Source of the DNA: Zygnema circumcarinatum
Lineage: Eukaryota; Streptophyta; Zygnematophyceae; Zygnematales; Zygnemataceae
Direction: 5' to 3'
NCBI GenBank assembly: GCA_037447605.1
Contig: CM074813.1
Span: 2,469,930 to 2,533,929 of the forward strand
DNA: 64,000 nucleotides
How positions within the stretch are numbered: the first letter of the stretch is position 1; each line of letters starts with the position of its first letter. Below, piece by piece: positions 11,333 to 23,340 of the stretch. The position numbers and the translations under genes were made by a program. A model generated the notes under the pieces. The model made no database searches. It saw only the letters and a list, made by a program, of their open reading frames with translations, and was not told the origin of the DNA.

Positions 11333-13310
11333 GGTCCCGTGCACGCTTGTCTCCCTTCCCCCATGTCTTTCTTCTACTCAGTATCGGATTAGGGTTATCT
11401 CCTCCTCTCCCCAGCGCAACCTACACCCGCCAATCTAGCCTCACTCCCGCCACACTCGCACGCTGCGCTCACTGAGCCGCTCCCCTCCCCTGGCAATCCA
11501 CCGAGCGGGCGCTCGCTGCAGAGCCCTGCCATGGCTGCCGCGTGCAGGAGGCCATGGCTGCCGGCGGAGAGGGAGGGCGAAAAGGAGGCTGCGGCTGGCG
11601 GGCGGTTGCCGGCGGGGGGGGAAGGGCGCCCGCTTTTGGCGCATCCTGTCCTGTCGGGCCTTTACGGCCCCCCGGGCGGCCGATCGACGGCCCAGGGCGG
11701 CGTACGGTAGGACATCGTACGGCCGTACGCCGCCGCCCGCAAGACCGCGCGCCGCGCGGTCCGAAGTGCCGCCCGGCGCACTGCGCGGTTTGGCAGGACC
11801 GAGGCGAAGGCGGCGGGGGCCCGCCCTGCCCCGTCGACGTTACGCGCCGACCGCGCGGGGGAAGACTCGGTACGCCTCGAGTCTGACATTGAAAATATAT
11901 TTAGCCAGTCGCAAAATATGCGCAGTACGGATTCTGGTTTTTGCGCGGACCGCGCGCTGGGCACGGGGGACCGGGGCAACCGCCCGGATTGCGCGCGGGC
12001 GGGCGGGCAGGCGCAATCCGGGCCGTCCGTCCGTCCGGGCGGGCGGGCGGGCGGGCGTACGACTGGCGCGGCGCAACTCCCGCGTCATAATTGGCGCCAC
12101 GCGAACAGTTGTCTCGGGCAGCTCGAAAGGTTTCACGCTGCCCGGCCGCCGCCCCAGGCGCCGCGCCGACGCGCCGCCCACTTGCGCGCAACGACGCGCG
12201 AGGGCCCGCCGCGTGGCCGCGCGGGGGGGGGGGCGGGGCGCGTCACGTCGCGTCCGCGGGGGGCCGGGCGGAAGGAGCCGGGCAAGCGGGTGGACGGCGG
12301 GATGCGCGCGGGTGGGGCGTGGACGGCCGGATCGCGCCGCCGCGGATGGCGCCAGTGCGGGCAGGCTCGCATCGCCCCCAAAAGCGCAGTACGGCGGCGC
12401 GGCGGCCGCCTGCGTGGACAAGCATGCGCGCCAAAGGGCTCCAAATTCAAAACTTGAATTTTTTTGCGAAGGCGCCAAATGGGGCTCTGCACGGTCCCGC
12501 CCGCCCGCCCGCCCGCCCGCCTGCCCGCGCGAATCGCGCGCCGCCGCAGTCCAGTCCCGGCCGCGCGTGGTTCCTCGACCGACCATGTTCCCCCGCCGGC
12601 GGACACCCGCCGCCCGCCCGCCCGCCCGCCCGCCCGGCCGCACAGTGGTCCCCACCTCCCCCCCCCCGCGGCGGTTGGCGGCGCGAGGAACCGTTTGGTA
12701 CGGCCCGCCGCCAGCCATGATGCGGTCCCGCCGCCACGTGCCGCCCCGCCCGCCGCCCGCCCGCAACTTGCGGCCGCCGGTTGTTGCCCGCCGCCCGCGC
12801 GCCACCCGGCGGCCCGGGCGGGCGTTGACCCGCGCTGACTCGCCACGCTGGCAATCTCGTCGCGTCTGGGCCCGCCACGTGGCGGCTCCTCTCCCCGGCT
12901 GCGCGCGTGCGGCCGCATGGCACCGTCTTCTGTCGCCTTCGGGGGGATGGCCCGGCCCGGCGCGCCGCGGCGGCCGGGGACGGGGACAGGGGCCCGGGCG
13001 GGCGGGCGGGCGGGCGGGCGGGCGAACTGGCGAGCATGGAACCGCGGCGCGTGTCGCGTGGTGCGCTGGCCGCCAGGGGGGCGGTTGGTTGTCGCGTGCG
13101 GTTGGGCCGTTTGTTGGGGCCGCGATCGCGGGGCGTGCCATGTTGTTGGGCGTGGTGTTAGCGCGAGGCGCGAGCTCATCGGGACGAACACAACAAGCCG
13201 CGCAGCCCAATGTCCCCGTCGCCAACGTTGTATTACAAAAGGTCGTCGACTCTGGTGCAACATTATTAGCGAGTCGCGCGACTCGCCCACTTCTAAATAA
13301 AGTCTGATAG
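11333..13310. other. Extremely GC-rich segment with G-quadruplex-type runs
   Basis: The IDD 5' flank passes into a stretch dominated by G and C. Runs of (GGGC)n or (CCCG)n lie at about 12035-12057, 12497-12522, 12608-12640 and 12986-13023. Long frames are open on both strands, but they are low-complexity Arg/Ala/Gly/Pro sequence without recognisable domains, so I call no gene. GTACGG palindromes occur at about 11700-11735. Confidence 0.7.
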
Positions 13311-14638
13311 TAGAATCCTGCAACCTCGAGAATGACTGGTTCATTGTCTGACTGCCTAATTGTTGTAAAGCTGCAACGATAATGTCAGTTTGTACAATAA
13401 AAATGGCCCGAAACATTACGGAAGAAGAAAATGGACAATTGAAAGCCGATGGTGTGAAGGTCTGCCGGCCGTGTCGTTGTGTCGCCCCCGAACCCACTGT
13501 CCATATTCTGTCCTTTGTTTGACGCGCCAACAGGGGGCGCGTCAAACTGAACAAACCAAATCGTACGAAAAGCAACGCTGACGATTGTGAAGTTTGACAA
13601 TCGCCCTCGCTGGGGCCCTCCCGAAAGCGACCCCTTGCGGCCTTTGACCGCTATTTTGTCCAAGGCGGAGAGCGGGAGAGGGGCGAGCTAGAGAGGGAGA
13701 GCGAGCGCGTACGGTTCGCTGCCGCGCCGCCGGTCTCGATCCGCTCCGATTGGAGGGATCCAATCTCGATCCCACCGCTCGCCGCTGCCTCCCCGCGTCA
13801 CTCCCTCTCCCTCTCCCTCCGCGGGGCGGTACGACCATGTGACCATGTCCGGAATATCTCCCGATGCCGATTTGGGGGCCCTCCTGCATGGGGGATGATG
13901 GGATCATGGAAGGCCGCCCTTTTGTCCGGCCTCGGGCGCAGTCGTACATAGATCATGATGATGATGATGAAGCATCATCGGAAGTCCAAGGGTCGGCCAA
14001 GCCATCGGCAATCCAAATTTCAAATTTCAAAAAATTTCAAATGTTGATTGTTCCAATGTGGCGATGGCATGTGGGCCATGGGCATGTCGGCGTAGGAGCA
14101 TCATGGTTGGACTTTGGACTCGAACTTTGGAGTGTGAACTTTGGAGTTTGGAGTTTCTGGCTCGGATGACCAACGTGTGGACTTGGGGTCGCAGTCCCGG
14201 GGGCTCGGACGGCATGGCTCCACGTGGCATGGGCCCACATGGCATGGGGCCACATGGCATGGGCCCATGCCGCATGCTGGCCATCCATGAGGACCATGCC
14301 CAGGCATCTACAAATAAGGGAATCTGACCTAAAAAACGTTTTTTTTTTCGTAATTGGTTTTGCACAAACCCTCAAAGAGGGACATTTCGTAAATAGGGCA
14401 TGTACAGATGACGCTCTTTGAGGATCATTTTGAGTCGTTTGTATCAGTTCTAGAGAGTCTAGAAGCAGCAAGGGAATAAGGACAACCTTTATTTCATTGC
14501 CAATTTCAGTTTCAATTTTTGTTTTTGTGGCTAGATCCAAAACTTTAGAGGTTGTGTTTGGAATTTAGCTTTATGAGGAGGTGTGGAACTACGATGGACT
14601 CTGAGAAAGGTCGGAGCAATGCATGATGGATGGCAATA
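13311..14638. other. Intergenic, simple-sequence patches
   Basis: No exon recognised. It contains a GATGAT run at about 13951-13971 and a CATGGC/CATGGG-rich patch at about 14195-14290 that resembles similar patches at 6555, 21020 and 30890. Confidence 0.5.
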
Positions 14639-14771
14639 GGGCGTGTCAGACTTAAAAATTGTTCGTAAGTTTGAGACCAGAACGAGTACTTCGGTGAGAT
14701 CGCAATCCTGGTGCGGCGGAGTACTTACAAAACTTTTTTGTTTGTAAGATTTCGTTAAGTCTGACACGCCC
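14639..14771 (+). mobile_element. MITE-like element, copy 1
   Basis: A 133-bp non-coding element with terminal inverted repeats GGGCGTGTCAGACTTAA and TTAAGTCTGACACGCCC. It is flanked by TA on each side, which fits a TA target duplication of Tc1/mariner type. A PIF/Harbinger-type three-base duplication is not excluded. The interior matches copy 2 in reverse complement. Confidence 0.8.
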
Positions 14772-14776
14772 TAATA

Positions 14777-14933
14777 GGGGGTGTCAGACTTAACAAAATC
14801 TTACGAAAAGCGTTACGAAAAAAAAGGTTACGAAAGTACTCCGCCGCAGGAGGATCGCGATTATACTGGAGTACTCGTTCTGATGTCAAACTTACGAACA
14901 CGCGTACTGAAATTTTTTAAGTCTGACACCCCC
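14777..14933 (-). mobile_element. MITE-like element, copy 2 (inverted)
   Basis: A 157-bp element with terminal repeats GGGGGTGTCAGACTTAA and TTAAGTCTGACACCCCC, again flanked by TA. The internal blocks GAGTACTCGTTCTGATGTCA and TACTCCGCCGC are the reverse complement of blocks in copy 1. The two copies lie five bases apart and form a larger imperfect palindrome. Confidence 0.8.
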
Positions 14934-15320
14934 TAATGGCGATGGAGAGTTTTGGATGGGATTTGCTAGGCTTTCATGCAACTGGGTGTTTGAATGAGCA
15001 ACACTACATGCTGTGATTACCAAATGCACGCGTGTTCTCATTGGTTGGTAAAGAATTCAATACGTACGAGTTGAAGAGTTTGCAGCAGCTTCTAGAGCTG
15101 TGTTGTTGTACCAAGAAGTTCATGTACATGTAAGAGAAACCCCTTGTTTGGTGATGATCTGCTGCCATGCCCTCATGGGCATGGGCTGCTCTGCCCCTGC
15201 CTGCCTGCCTCCTTGTCTCCCTGGCCCACTGCTGCTGGAGCCTGCGCCTCCCCATACAGTGCCTCTGGTCCACTGTGGGCGCGTCTGCAACCTCGTCCTG
15301 CAAGCCATAGCGGCTTCAGG

Positions 15321-16568
15321 ATGGGAGGCGAGTCGGAGATAGAGAGAGTGGTGAAAGCGGTGAAGGGCATTCTGCAGGAAGGGAATTCTTCCGAGTTGAC
15401 TGAGCGGCAGATACGAAAGAGAGTGCAGGAAGAGGTTGGCGTGGACACGGCTGTGACCAAAAGCATAATCAAAGAGATGGTGCTCGAGCACCTGGCGTCT
15501 TGCGCGGAAGGAGATGGCGGCGAGGAGGACGCTGCTGCAGGACATGCGCAGCAAGAGGAAGGTGATGAAAAAAATGGCAGCCATGGGAAAGTGGAAGAGG
15601 AAAAGAGACCGGAAAGCGGACAAAAAGGTACTAAGAGAAGACTCGCTGCAGCATCAGCGCAAGGAGACAACGACGACACGCTCGTCTGCGAGGTAAGGCT
15701 GGAGAATCCTTGTCACCTGAATTTGAATCAGAAATGTTAAAGATTTTTTATAACTTCTTTTAAGGTAATTATGACAGTCCCAGCTTCTGTGATCATAATG
15801 CTGTCCTGTTAAGTGTCAATGTTGGGATCGCGTGGTTTTTGAAGTAAGGCGAATGCTGTAGACGTTCGTCACTTCGACATCTTTTCTCTCGTTTTCTCCC
15901 CTTCTCTCTCTTCACTCTCACTCTCTCTCTGCAATTTTGGCCATCCAATGTGACAAGTGGTGATTGGCCGACTGTCGATGGACGAGGCTATTCGTTTGAG
16001 TTTGTGATGTTTTTCTTCTTCATTCATATTCAGCTATGGGCGGCGTACACAGGCTGCAGTGCCTTGCACGTATTCATATGAAAGCGTTCGCTGCTTCAAA
16101 CTTCAAAATCAAGTTTAGAGTGTCGTTGGCATGTGAGGTTTCACACATGGTAGTCCTACGGGTGATAAGTGGCGGGAGAGAATTCCTTCTACTTCGCTTT
16201 TGTCTTTTTTGCGCTCTCGTTGGTACTGCAGTTGTCAAGCAAGAGAAGAGTTACTGTCAGCAGCTTCAAGGGGAAGTTATTGGTTGGCATACGAGAATAC
16301 TATGAAAAAGACGGTCAGCAGCTTCCCTCTTCAAAAGGTACCTCCAACCAATCCTTCTGCGTCATTTTCATTCTTTATTTTTAAGTCTATTCCTTCGCCG
16401 TTCTTTTTCTCTGAGCTGATTTAGTGCGGTTCTCTTTTTGACACAGCTAGCGTTTCACGTCTACTGTTTGCTTGCTGCTATTCAGGGATAAGCCTTTCGG
16501 TGGAGCAGTGGAAGACCTTCAGAAAAGGCTTTCCAACTATCCGAGAAGCTATACGGGTCATTCAATAA
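15321..16568 (+). CDS. KELP: KELP-type transcriptional coactivator (DEK_C + PC4)
   Basis: Exons 15321-15692, 16232-16337 and 16486-16568 give 186 residues. Residues about 4-58 (IERVVKAVKGILQ... to IIKEMVLEHL) form a DEK C-terminal-type helical domain. An acidic/Lys linker follows. Residues about 123-185 form a PC4 (p15) single-stranded-DNA-binding domain, with RRVTVSSFKGKLLVGIREYY then GISLSVEQW. This order is that of plant KELP, an RNA polymerase II coactivator that also binds single-stranded nucleic acid. Length is close to the family's (about 165). The ATG at 15321 begins MGGESEIERV directly before the DEK_C domain. The upstream frame is low complexity and was not used. Confidence 0.93.
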
Positions 16569-17469
16569 TTGCGCTCCAAATATCAAAATCAGCCATGGTC
16601 ATTTTCTTTGTTGAGTTGACGTCCAGTGCAGGCCCCTCTTTGGAAAGGGGCTCGTGCTAGGCAAGATTGGTTACAATAACCGACAGTGGAGACGATGTGA
16701 AATTACAGGAGCGGATCAAGCTTAATTCACTTTCGCCTTTTGTACATACATTTGATTTCAGTAAAGGAAACAAGCCTATTTTTGCAGCTGTGGCTAGACT
16801 CGCAGGTTGCAGTTTGTTCTGCGGTTTTTTTTGGTTTTTTCGAGCGGGTGGCACTGTGGAAAGCGTGTCTTTTGAAAGGAGTCATGCAGAGGAGAAAAAA
16901 AGAAAAGAAGGGGAGTTATTGAATGTGCCCAGCGAAGATGATGATGATCATCATCAGCGATGATGATGATGATGTGTGATGTGCTCCTTTGTATCTGTCA
17001 CTGGGTTACGGTTCCCGAAAAATTACAGACCAATGTAATCTCATTGGGGGATTGGCCTCATCACAATTGATACCTTCCATTTGGCAGATAGATGCGCACA
17101 TCGCTCTTTCAGAAATCAGAAACCAGGGAAGTGGGGAGAGAGAAACCAGCGAACCAGAAGTTTGTCATCATAACGAGCACAACACACGAGCGGTAGACCA
17201 TAGGATTTTCCTTCCACTGCCAACAATTTTGGCATCACAGCTTTCTTAGCTCTGCTACTGCGAGACAGGCTTTCTTGCGCGCACCCAGATTTACAGCAAT
17301 TCGTGAATGATCCATCCAAACTCCTCGTATGCATTACAAGGAGTGGATTGTCAAAAAACTACAGAAACTATCTACATAGAGGGAGCCGCCTCTCAGTAGT
17401 GTTGCCCTCCAGGACCAAGGCTTGTCCTCGTGGTTTCAGAAAAGGGGGCGATGGGCCAAGATCCAAATC
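16569..17469. other. Convergent intergenic gap KELP/RFC2
   Basis: The 3' flanks of two convergent genes. It contains a GATGATGATGATCATCATC palindromic run at about 16937-16956, followed by more GATGAT to 16975. No exon seen. Confidence 0.5.
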
Positions 17470-20400
17470 CTACGCCTTCGCCTTCTCCCGCACAATGCAG
17501 AGCTTTGCCAGAAGCCCCGACAGCTGCAGCAGCGAGCCGACCCCGCTTGCTATTCTCAAATGCGCGAAGCCTACCTCCTGCAGCAATCACAATCACAATC
17601 ACAATCATAAAAGAAGGATCAGTATGTGAAACTCGAGGTGGAAGCGGCTCTTACATAAAAGAGCAGCTTCATCCATTGCAATGCAACAACCCTCACGCCT
17701 CGAAGAATGGATCTCACAATAGGAATTTTCAGAAGTCCGAACTTCAATTGACTTGCGCGCTTCACGTAGGCTGGATGTGCTCAAATGCACATCCAGTCCG
17801 CCTCACTGCCTTTATTTCTCACGAAGCAGTGCCGTACTACGTGTTTCAGTCTGAAGCACATATCGACTTTCGTTCATTACTCTCCCTTTTCCCCGGGTTG
17901 AGAGTGGCAAGAAGTGCCAGGCATACCCCAACACCAAATTCATTCCCATTCTCAGGCTCAATGTACAGAGCATGAGCAGCGGCGACTTAAAACCAAAAAT
18001 AAAGCCATAACCAAAGCCACAGTTCTGATACCAAAGTCTTCGACCATGCACTCATTGTCGTCAATAAATAAATGGCCTGTGTAACCTTACCCTTATGAAC
18101 TCGAGCTTCAAGTATTCCGGCATGTCGTAGTTCTTCACGATGCGGAACAGGGTCGTAATGATATCAGATCCAGCATAGCCAAGGTCAAAGAGCTGCTTCA
18201 TTCCCACATATGCCTCGTCTATGTTTCCCGTCAAGCACTGTTTGACGATGTTTGTCACCAAAAGTGGATGAGGCTGATCACAAACCTGAGGACCAAGAGC
18301 AAGTTGCGATCCGTTAGCTTGTGAAACTCCACAAATGATCCGGGAGAGCAGAAAAGTGTAGCAAATAAATATCAGTCTGGCTGTGGGTATATTCTACTGA
18401 GAAAGTCGGATACGCTCAACCTAGTACTGAAAGGGAAACGCCATGCGAGAAGTAGACTAAACATCGACATGATACTAAATAATTCGATCAGACTGCCGAT
18501 TACGCTTCCGATATATACTGGCCTAGCTAAACAAGCCTTCTTCTGTGCTTGTCCACACCTTCCAAAATGCAGTTCAAGGCAGTCAAGCCTCGTACGCCAG
18601 CAAACCAAACACGAATAGGTGTTGGTGGTCCCAAAGGAAACCTAGATAGCACCTTTGAAAACTTAGGTTCCGTTTAATCCCGTCAAAAAAGTCATGTTAC
18701 GTCAACTTCGTGCATATTCCTGAGTCATCGAGACGTATGCACTTGCAGCCAAAGTTAGATGGTTCCCTCACCTTGAAAACATTGTCACGATTTACAAATC
18801 CGAAGCCACTATATGTTGCTTGCAAATTATTGAGCGCTTGTCGCATGTCTCCATCAGCAGTAAAAACTACAGCCTCCAATCCCTCAGGAACATAAGGCAC
18901 CTGCAAAAATTTCATTGAAAAAACACAAACAAAGTACCATGATTAAAGAAATCATAAATGTTCTGAAAGTCTAAAAATCCAACCTTATCTGGTTATCTTA
19001 AATCAAAACGTAACATACCTCAAAGCCGGCACGCAAATATAATGGACATGTTGGTATTTTTTTGGATTGTTTCCTAAGTGTCATTCTGAAATTGGAGAAG
19101 ATTGGCCAAGAAAAAAAGTCCATTGGAACGCTTCTGTGCAGATAAAGTGCACTCAAATCTAGGTTCTGACACCAAAGACAGGCAGTTCACCGGAAGTAGA
19201 ACGGCATAGCAAACTCAGTGCCTGTCCATTAAATGAGTCTGATACTTTAAGAGAACAAAGGAGAGTATTTAAGGCCGACATTCCACAACAAAAGGAGGAC
19301 AATACTGAAGAGCAACGCTCAAAACGGAGACATAGCATCTACCTGGACAGTTAAAACTTTCGTAACATACCTGCTCTGCTGTTGCTACTTGCATTAAACG
19401 GTCCAGTATCTCTTGCTCAGAAAGTCGAGTGAATCGGACAATTGCACACCGACTCTGAATTGGCTCGATAATCTTGGATGACATGTTGCAAGCCAAAGCA
19501 AAGCGAGTTGTACTTGAGTAAATCTCCATGGTTCGTCGAAGTGCCTGTTGAGCTCCTGCCGTCATGCTGAAGCGAATTTGGACAAATCATTGCAAAAACG
19601 AGCTCGATAATGCTTCCAAAAAACGTACCGTGAGAAAGGCATAGAAAACAAACAAGCCATCTTCATGATCTGCCGGCCGTTCAATAAGCCCAGTTTGGCG
19701 TTGGAGAAATGAGGATTATCTTCAAATTTCAACCTCAAACTTCACCAAACCAATACACACGAATCTGATTTCTCTGGTCATCGAAAAAAAAAAATTGGCC
19801 ACCCGTTGCACTTGTGTGGAGTAACGTTCATCCTGTTACTCACCTATCAGCTTCATCGAGAAGAATAATTTTATGCCGACCTGGGGGAAGGGTGACCTTC
19901 TTTTGTGCAAACATCTTTATCTTGTTCCGTACAACATCAATTCCTCTGCACTGCATTCAAAAAAGGATTTAGACTGAAGGCAGGCAATAAGCAAGTTAAA
20001 TAGACGAGGTCCAGGAATGCTACTGAAGAACATTCGAGGCCTCACGAAAACCAATATGTCTCCCAAACATGCATGTATGCACTATAATGATAAACTCTAC
20101 AACTTGGAATGCTTGTAAAAAACAACTCCAAAAAGATTCAAGTTTCTGAACGAGGAGAAATCCTGAAGGAAGTCCTTAACCGCAAGCATTTGCGAAGATA
20201 AAAGGGATAACGAGGCACACATGACCATGGAATTCCTCACGATGGCGGCACGTCTTGTAGAGAACTGTCAAACCATTGTAAGAAAAGGCTGAATGAAAAA
20301 ATGACGATCAAGGAGGGCTAATTACCTGTCGTCAGATGCATTGAGTTCTAGTACAGCATCCTTAAATCGGTCGCCAAGGAGCTCATGTGCAAGCGCAAGT

Positions 20401-20826
20401 ATGCTCGTCGTCTTCCCCGTCCCCGGAGGGCCCTACCAGTCGGTCAAGGCGACACGCGGTATACTTCTACTCCACTTTGGATGCCATAATGGGCGAACAC
20501 GAAGAAGAACATCCCAGCACATGCACTTCAACATTTATAGACTTCAAAATCAGACAGAATCCGAGCTATCAAAAGCGACTGGATCATTAAATCAGCGTGA
20601 ATTTCCTGCAAAGGCGACTGCGGCGAGTCAAATGTAAGCTGGCCGAGTCTAAGAATGGCGCGAAGGAGGATACTGCAAAGATAAGGTTGGGCATGTTGCC
20701 ATCCTGCGCGATGACCTGCAGGCGGCTGACTGCGTCCTGGTTTCCGACGATGTCGGCGATGCGGTGTGGGCGGTACTTCTCCACCCATGGCAGCTCGTAG
20801 TCGCGGGGGGCCGAGCTCGCCGCCAT
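17470..20826 (-). CDS. RFC2: Replication factor C subunit 2 (clamp loader AAA+ ATPase)
   Basis: Seven exons (complement): 20674-20826, 20326-20432, 19844-19945, 19371-19566, 18772-18900, 18091-18285 and 17470-17577 give exactly 329 residues, against about 333 in Arabidopsis RFC2. It starts [20 protein letters not shown], the RFC box near the N-terminus. Walker A is GPPGTGKT (52-59), Walker B ends DEAD (117-120), and the SRC arginine-finger motif is at 159-161. The C-terminal collar includes [19 protein letters not shown] and [20 protein letters not shown]. The subunit is part of the RFC pentamer that loads PCNA on primed DNA during replication and repair, in the nucleus. No key residue is missing. 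It is divergent from the methyltransferase gene at 21181. Confidence 0.97.
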
Positions 20827-21180
20827 GACCGCTGCTCGCGGGACGAGAGAGAGAGAAAGCGCGCGGGAGCGAGATTTGAACCTGCGCCTGCTGCCCTTGC
20901 CAAACAGTTTCTATGTCTGACAGTTTGTCCTGTAAGTTAGTTAAACTGGTCTGAAAACGTCACCATGTGAACGGTAACACAAAATGCTTTACGGAGCAGC
21001 GTCGACATGGATGTTCCCTCAGCATGACAGTGCATGACATGGCATGGCGTGGCCCACGGGCATGGCCATGGGTAGAACTGTGGGAACCGCAGAAAGAAAC
21101 CACGAGGATAGCTCTGCATCCTTTTGAAGCTGTCTGAGCGCTGTAGGCTAGCGTTCCAAGTATCTTAGAAACCGGCAGAC
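20827..21180. promoter_or_regulatory. Shared divergent promoter, RFC2 / methyltransferase
   Basis: Only 354 bp separate the two ATG codons, so both promoters must lie here or overlap the 5' UTRs. A CATGGC/GGCATGG-rich patch (about 21025-21072) lies in it. No TATA box is evident. Co-regulation is inference. Confidence 0.6.
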
Positions 21181-23340
21181 ATGGCTGACGAGGCGGAAGC
21201 GGACGAAGCTCTGTCAGACTGTGCCGCGCTTTTTGATTGTTCCGCTTTGGCTGCAGCGCGCTTGTATGTCTATCTGCAACCTCTCCCTGCTTGTATTGTG
21301 GTTTTTCTTGAGAATCTGTACGTCTCCTGAGCGACGATAAGTGGAATAAATTGGTACCGGATGGCTTGACTCTCGCACGCGCAGACCTTTGCGACCGTCC
21401 GATTATGCTACGGCAGAATACTGGGCGTCACGATATGTGGAGGAGAGGGACGTAATTTATGACTGGTGAGAGTTTTGCTTGCTGAATTCCACTTGAACTC
21501 TTTGCTCCATACTACTATGTGTCATTTCATGGAGTTATATGGAGAAGGAGTACGATGTTTTTGGAAGAGAATCCGTTAAAGAATGTGTCCCTATGGACGA
21601 CCTCTGGAAGTGTCCACTGCTGCGATGGAGGTACCACGTTTTTCTTCGTTTTCATCGACGCACCTTGTGTCCCATACTTCTTTGCAGTTGATATAAGCTG
21701 GAAAAAATTGCCTCAGCCGAGCTTTCACTATGGCAAGGGAAAACTGCGTTGAAAGTAATCATGAGGGGGAAGTCTTTGTCAAATGTCATGCTATGAGAAG
21801 TCTAAACAGAACTTATGCACGTATGCTTGTGAAAGAATTCGTGCTCGTAGTGAAGTGAGCGCTTACGCTATGGCAGGCCATACGACTGTGGTCACGCGTT
21901 GACTTGACGATTTCCTTGTATTGAAGGTATGGTTTGAGTTATGCGACCTTCTGGGAGCGGCATTTGAGGCCATTGTGCGCAGAGGAGCATCTGATTGTTC
22001 TTGAAATCGGGAGCGGCAACTCAGAATGGAGCAGTCGAATGGCTCGTTCAGGACTTTGTGTTGTTAGTACCGATATTGACCTTGGGGTGAGTGCTTTTCC
22101 AATTCAAGTGGGAAAATAAAAGTCATCAAAATGCCGTTCCCAAAAATGCAGTGGACATCTGAGATTTCAAACTTCATCTCAGTTTAGGAAAACACAAGAT
22201 GACCTTCGTTTTTTCAGCGCTGGTGTTATGATCTCATTATCTTGCGGTGATTGCCACTCCCTTACGCAGACGTTGTGATGTGAATCGAGCAGGTCCTTCA
22301 AGGGATTGCAACGATGGATGAGGGCAATATGCTCATTGAGAGACTTGCCGTTGATGCGAGGAAACTTCCATTTAGAAGTGAGCTTTTTGCCCTTTGTCCC
22401 AGTGGCTGTTATTGAGGTTTCTTTGCTCGGACAATGTTATCACTTCTTCTTTCTAGTTATTACTAGTTACTAGTAATCAGTGACTAATCGTAACTAGACA
22501 CTACTCCAGTCATAACTAACTGTCATGGTCATGCACAAGGGGGGAAATGGGCGAGCCGGGGGAAATGGTGGGGAGTGGAAGGACCTGCTGGTGTTAAATT
22601 TGGAGAGCGGGAGAGTCAGATGATATGAGGGAGGAGAGGGGGGCAGAGGAAACTACCAATTTCTAATTTCCTTTTGTTTCACGTTTTCCATAGGATCTAT
22701 TTTCGACATTATTGTAGACAAGGGGACACTTGATGCGCTTTATTGCGCAAACCCCTCGACTCCATCCCCTAGCTGTGAAATTGATAAGCTGGCCTGTGTT
22801 CATACTAGCAGCTTTGGTTCCGAGGCTTTAGATGGTAAGAGGACTGTAAGGCCTGCTGGCAATCCTGACGAGATGAATACAGGCAGACCGACTGCTTTCG
22901 CGAATGGCGATCGCGGCTCGGTACAATCAGTTCGATTTCCAATCGAGCAGGCTTCTATTGTTAAGGCGTTTTTTCAAGATCGATGCTCGGATGATAATCA
23001 TAAGCGTGTAGAGGAAACCTTCGTATGGACGTTATGGCAAAGGGGAACGCCTGCTGGGCTTATTCGGCTTCCTACTCTTTCACCTTGTTGTGGAAGACGG
23101 ATTTCGAACAATATCTTGATGGTGGTTGAGGCGGCAGTTGAAGTGATGGGACAAGGAGGGACTTGGGTGATTGTCACTGCCAAGGAGCCCTATCATATTT
23201 TAGAGAACATGGTTGTGCATTCCCTAGACGCTCATGGTGACGAGGTGAATACTGAGAATATGGAGTGTGCCAAGTGGCTTTATGTACATACGTCTCCCAG
23301 AGAAAACGGAATACATGTGATCAAGCTTACGAAGTTGTGA
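21181..23340 (+). CDS. METTL13/EEF1AKMT4-like SAM-dependent methyltransferase
   Basis: Exons 21181-21263, 21385-21465, 21535-21630, 21927-22086, 22293-22377 and 22694-23340 give 383 residues. The N-terminal YATAEYWASRY matches the family's YW-x2-RY motif. Motif I is EIGSGNS (113-119) with acidic STDID (motif II) after it. The hallmark DKGTLDAL lies at 177-184 and the C-terminal strand reads GGTWVIVT. Relatives methylate lysines of translation factor eEF1A, but the substrate here is unproven. Two oddities: the usual D-W at the end of exon 2 becomes D-C by the only in-frame splice I find, and about 110 residues are inserted between DKGTLDAL and the last methyltransferase block, within exon 6. 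The start is the first ATG, giving MADEAEADEA. Confidence 0.85.

Noticed and set aside
11766-13307. 513-codon plus-strand frame and overlapping 461/480-codon minus-strand frames
   Set aside because: Stop codons are rare in this GC-extreme DNA. The translations are low-complexity Arg/Ala/Pro/Gly with no domain, and both strands are equally open.
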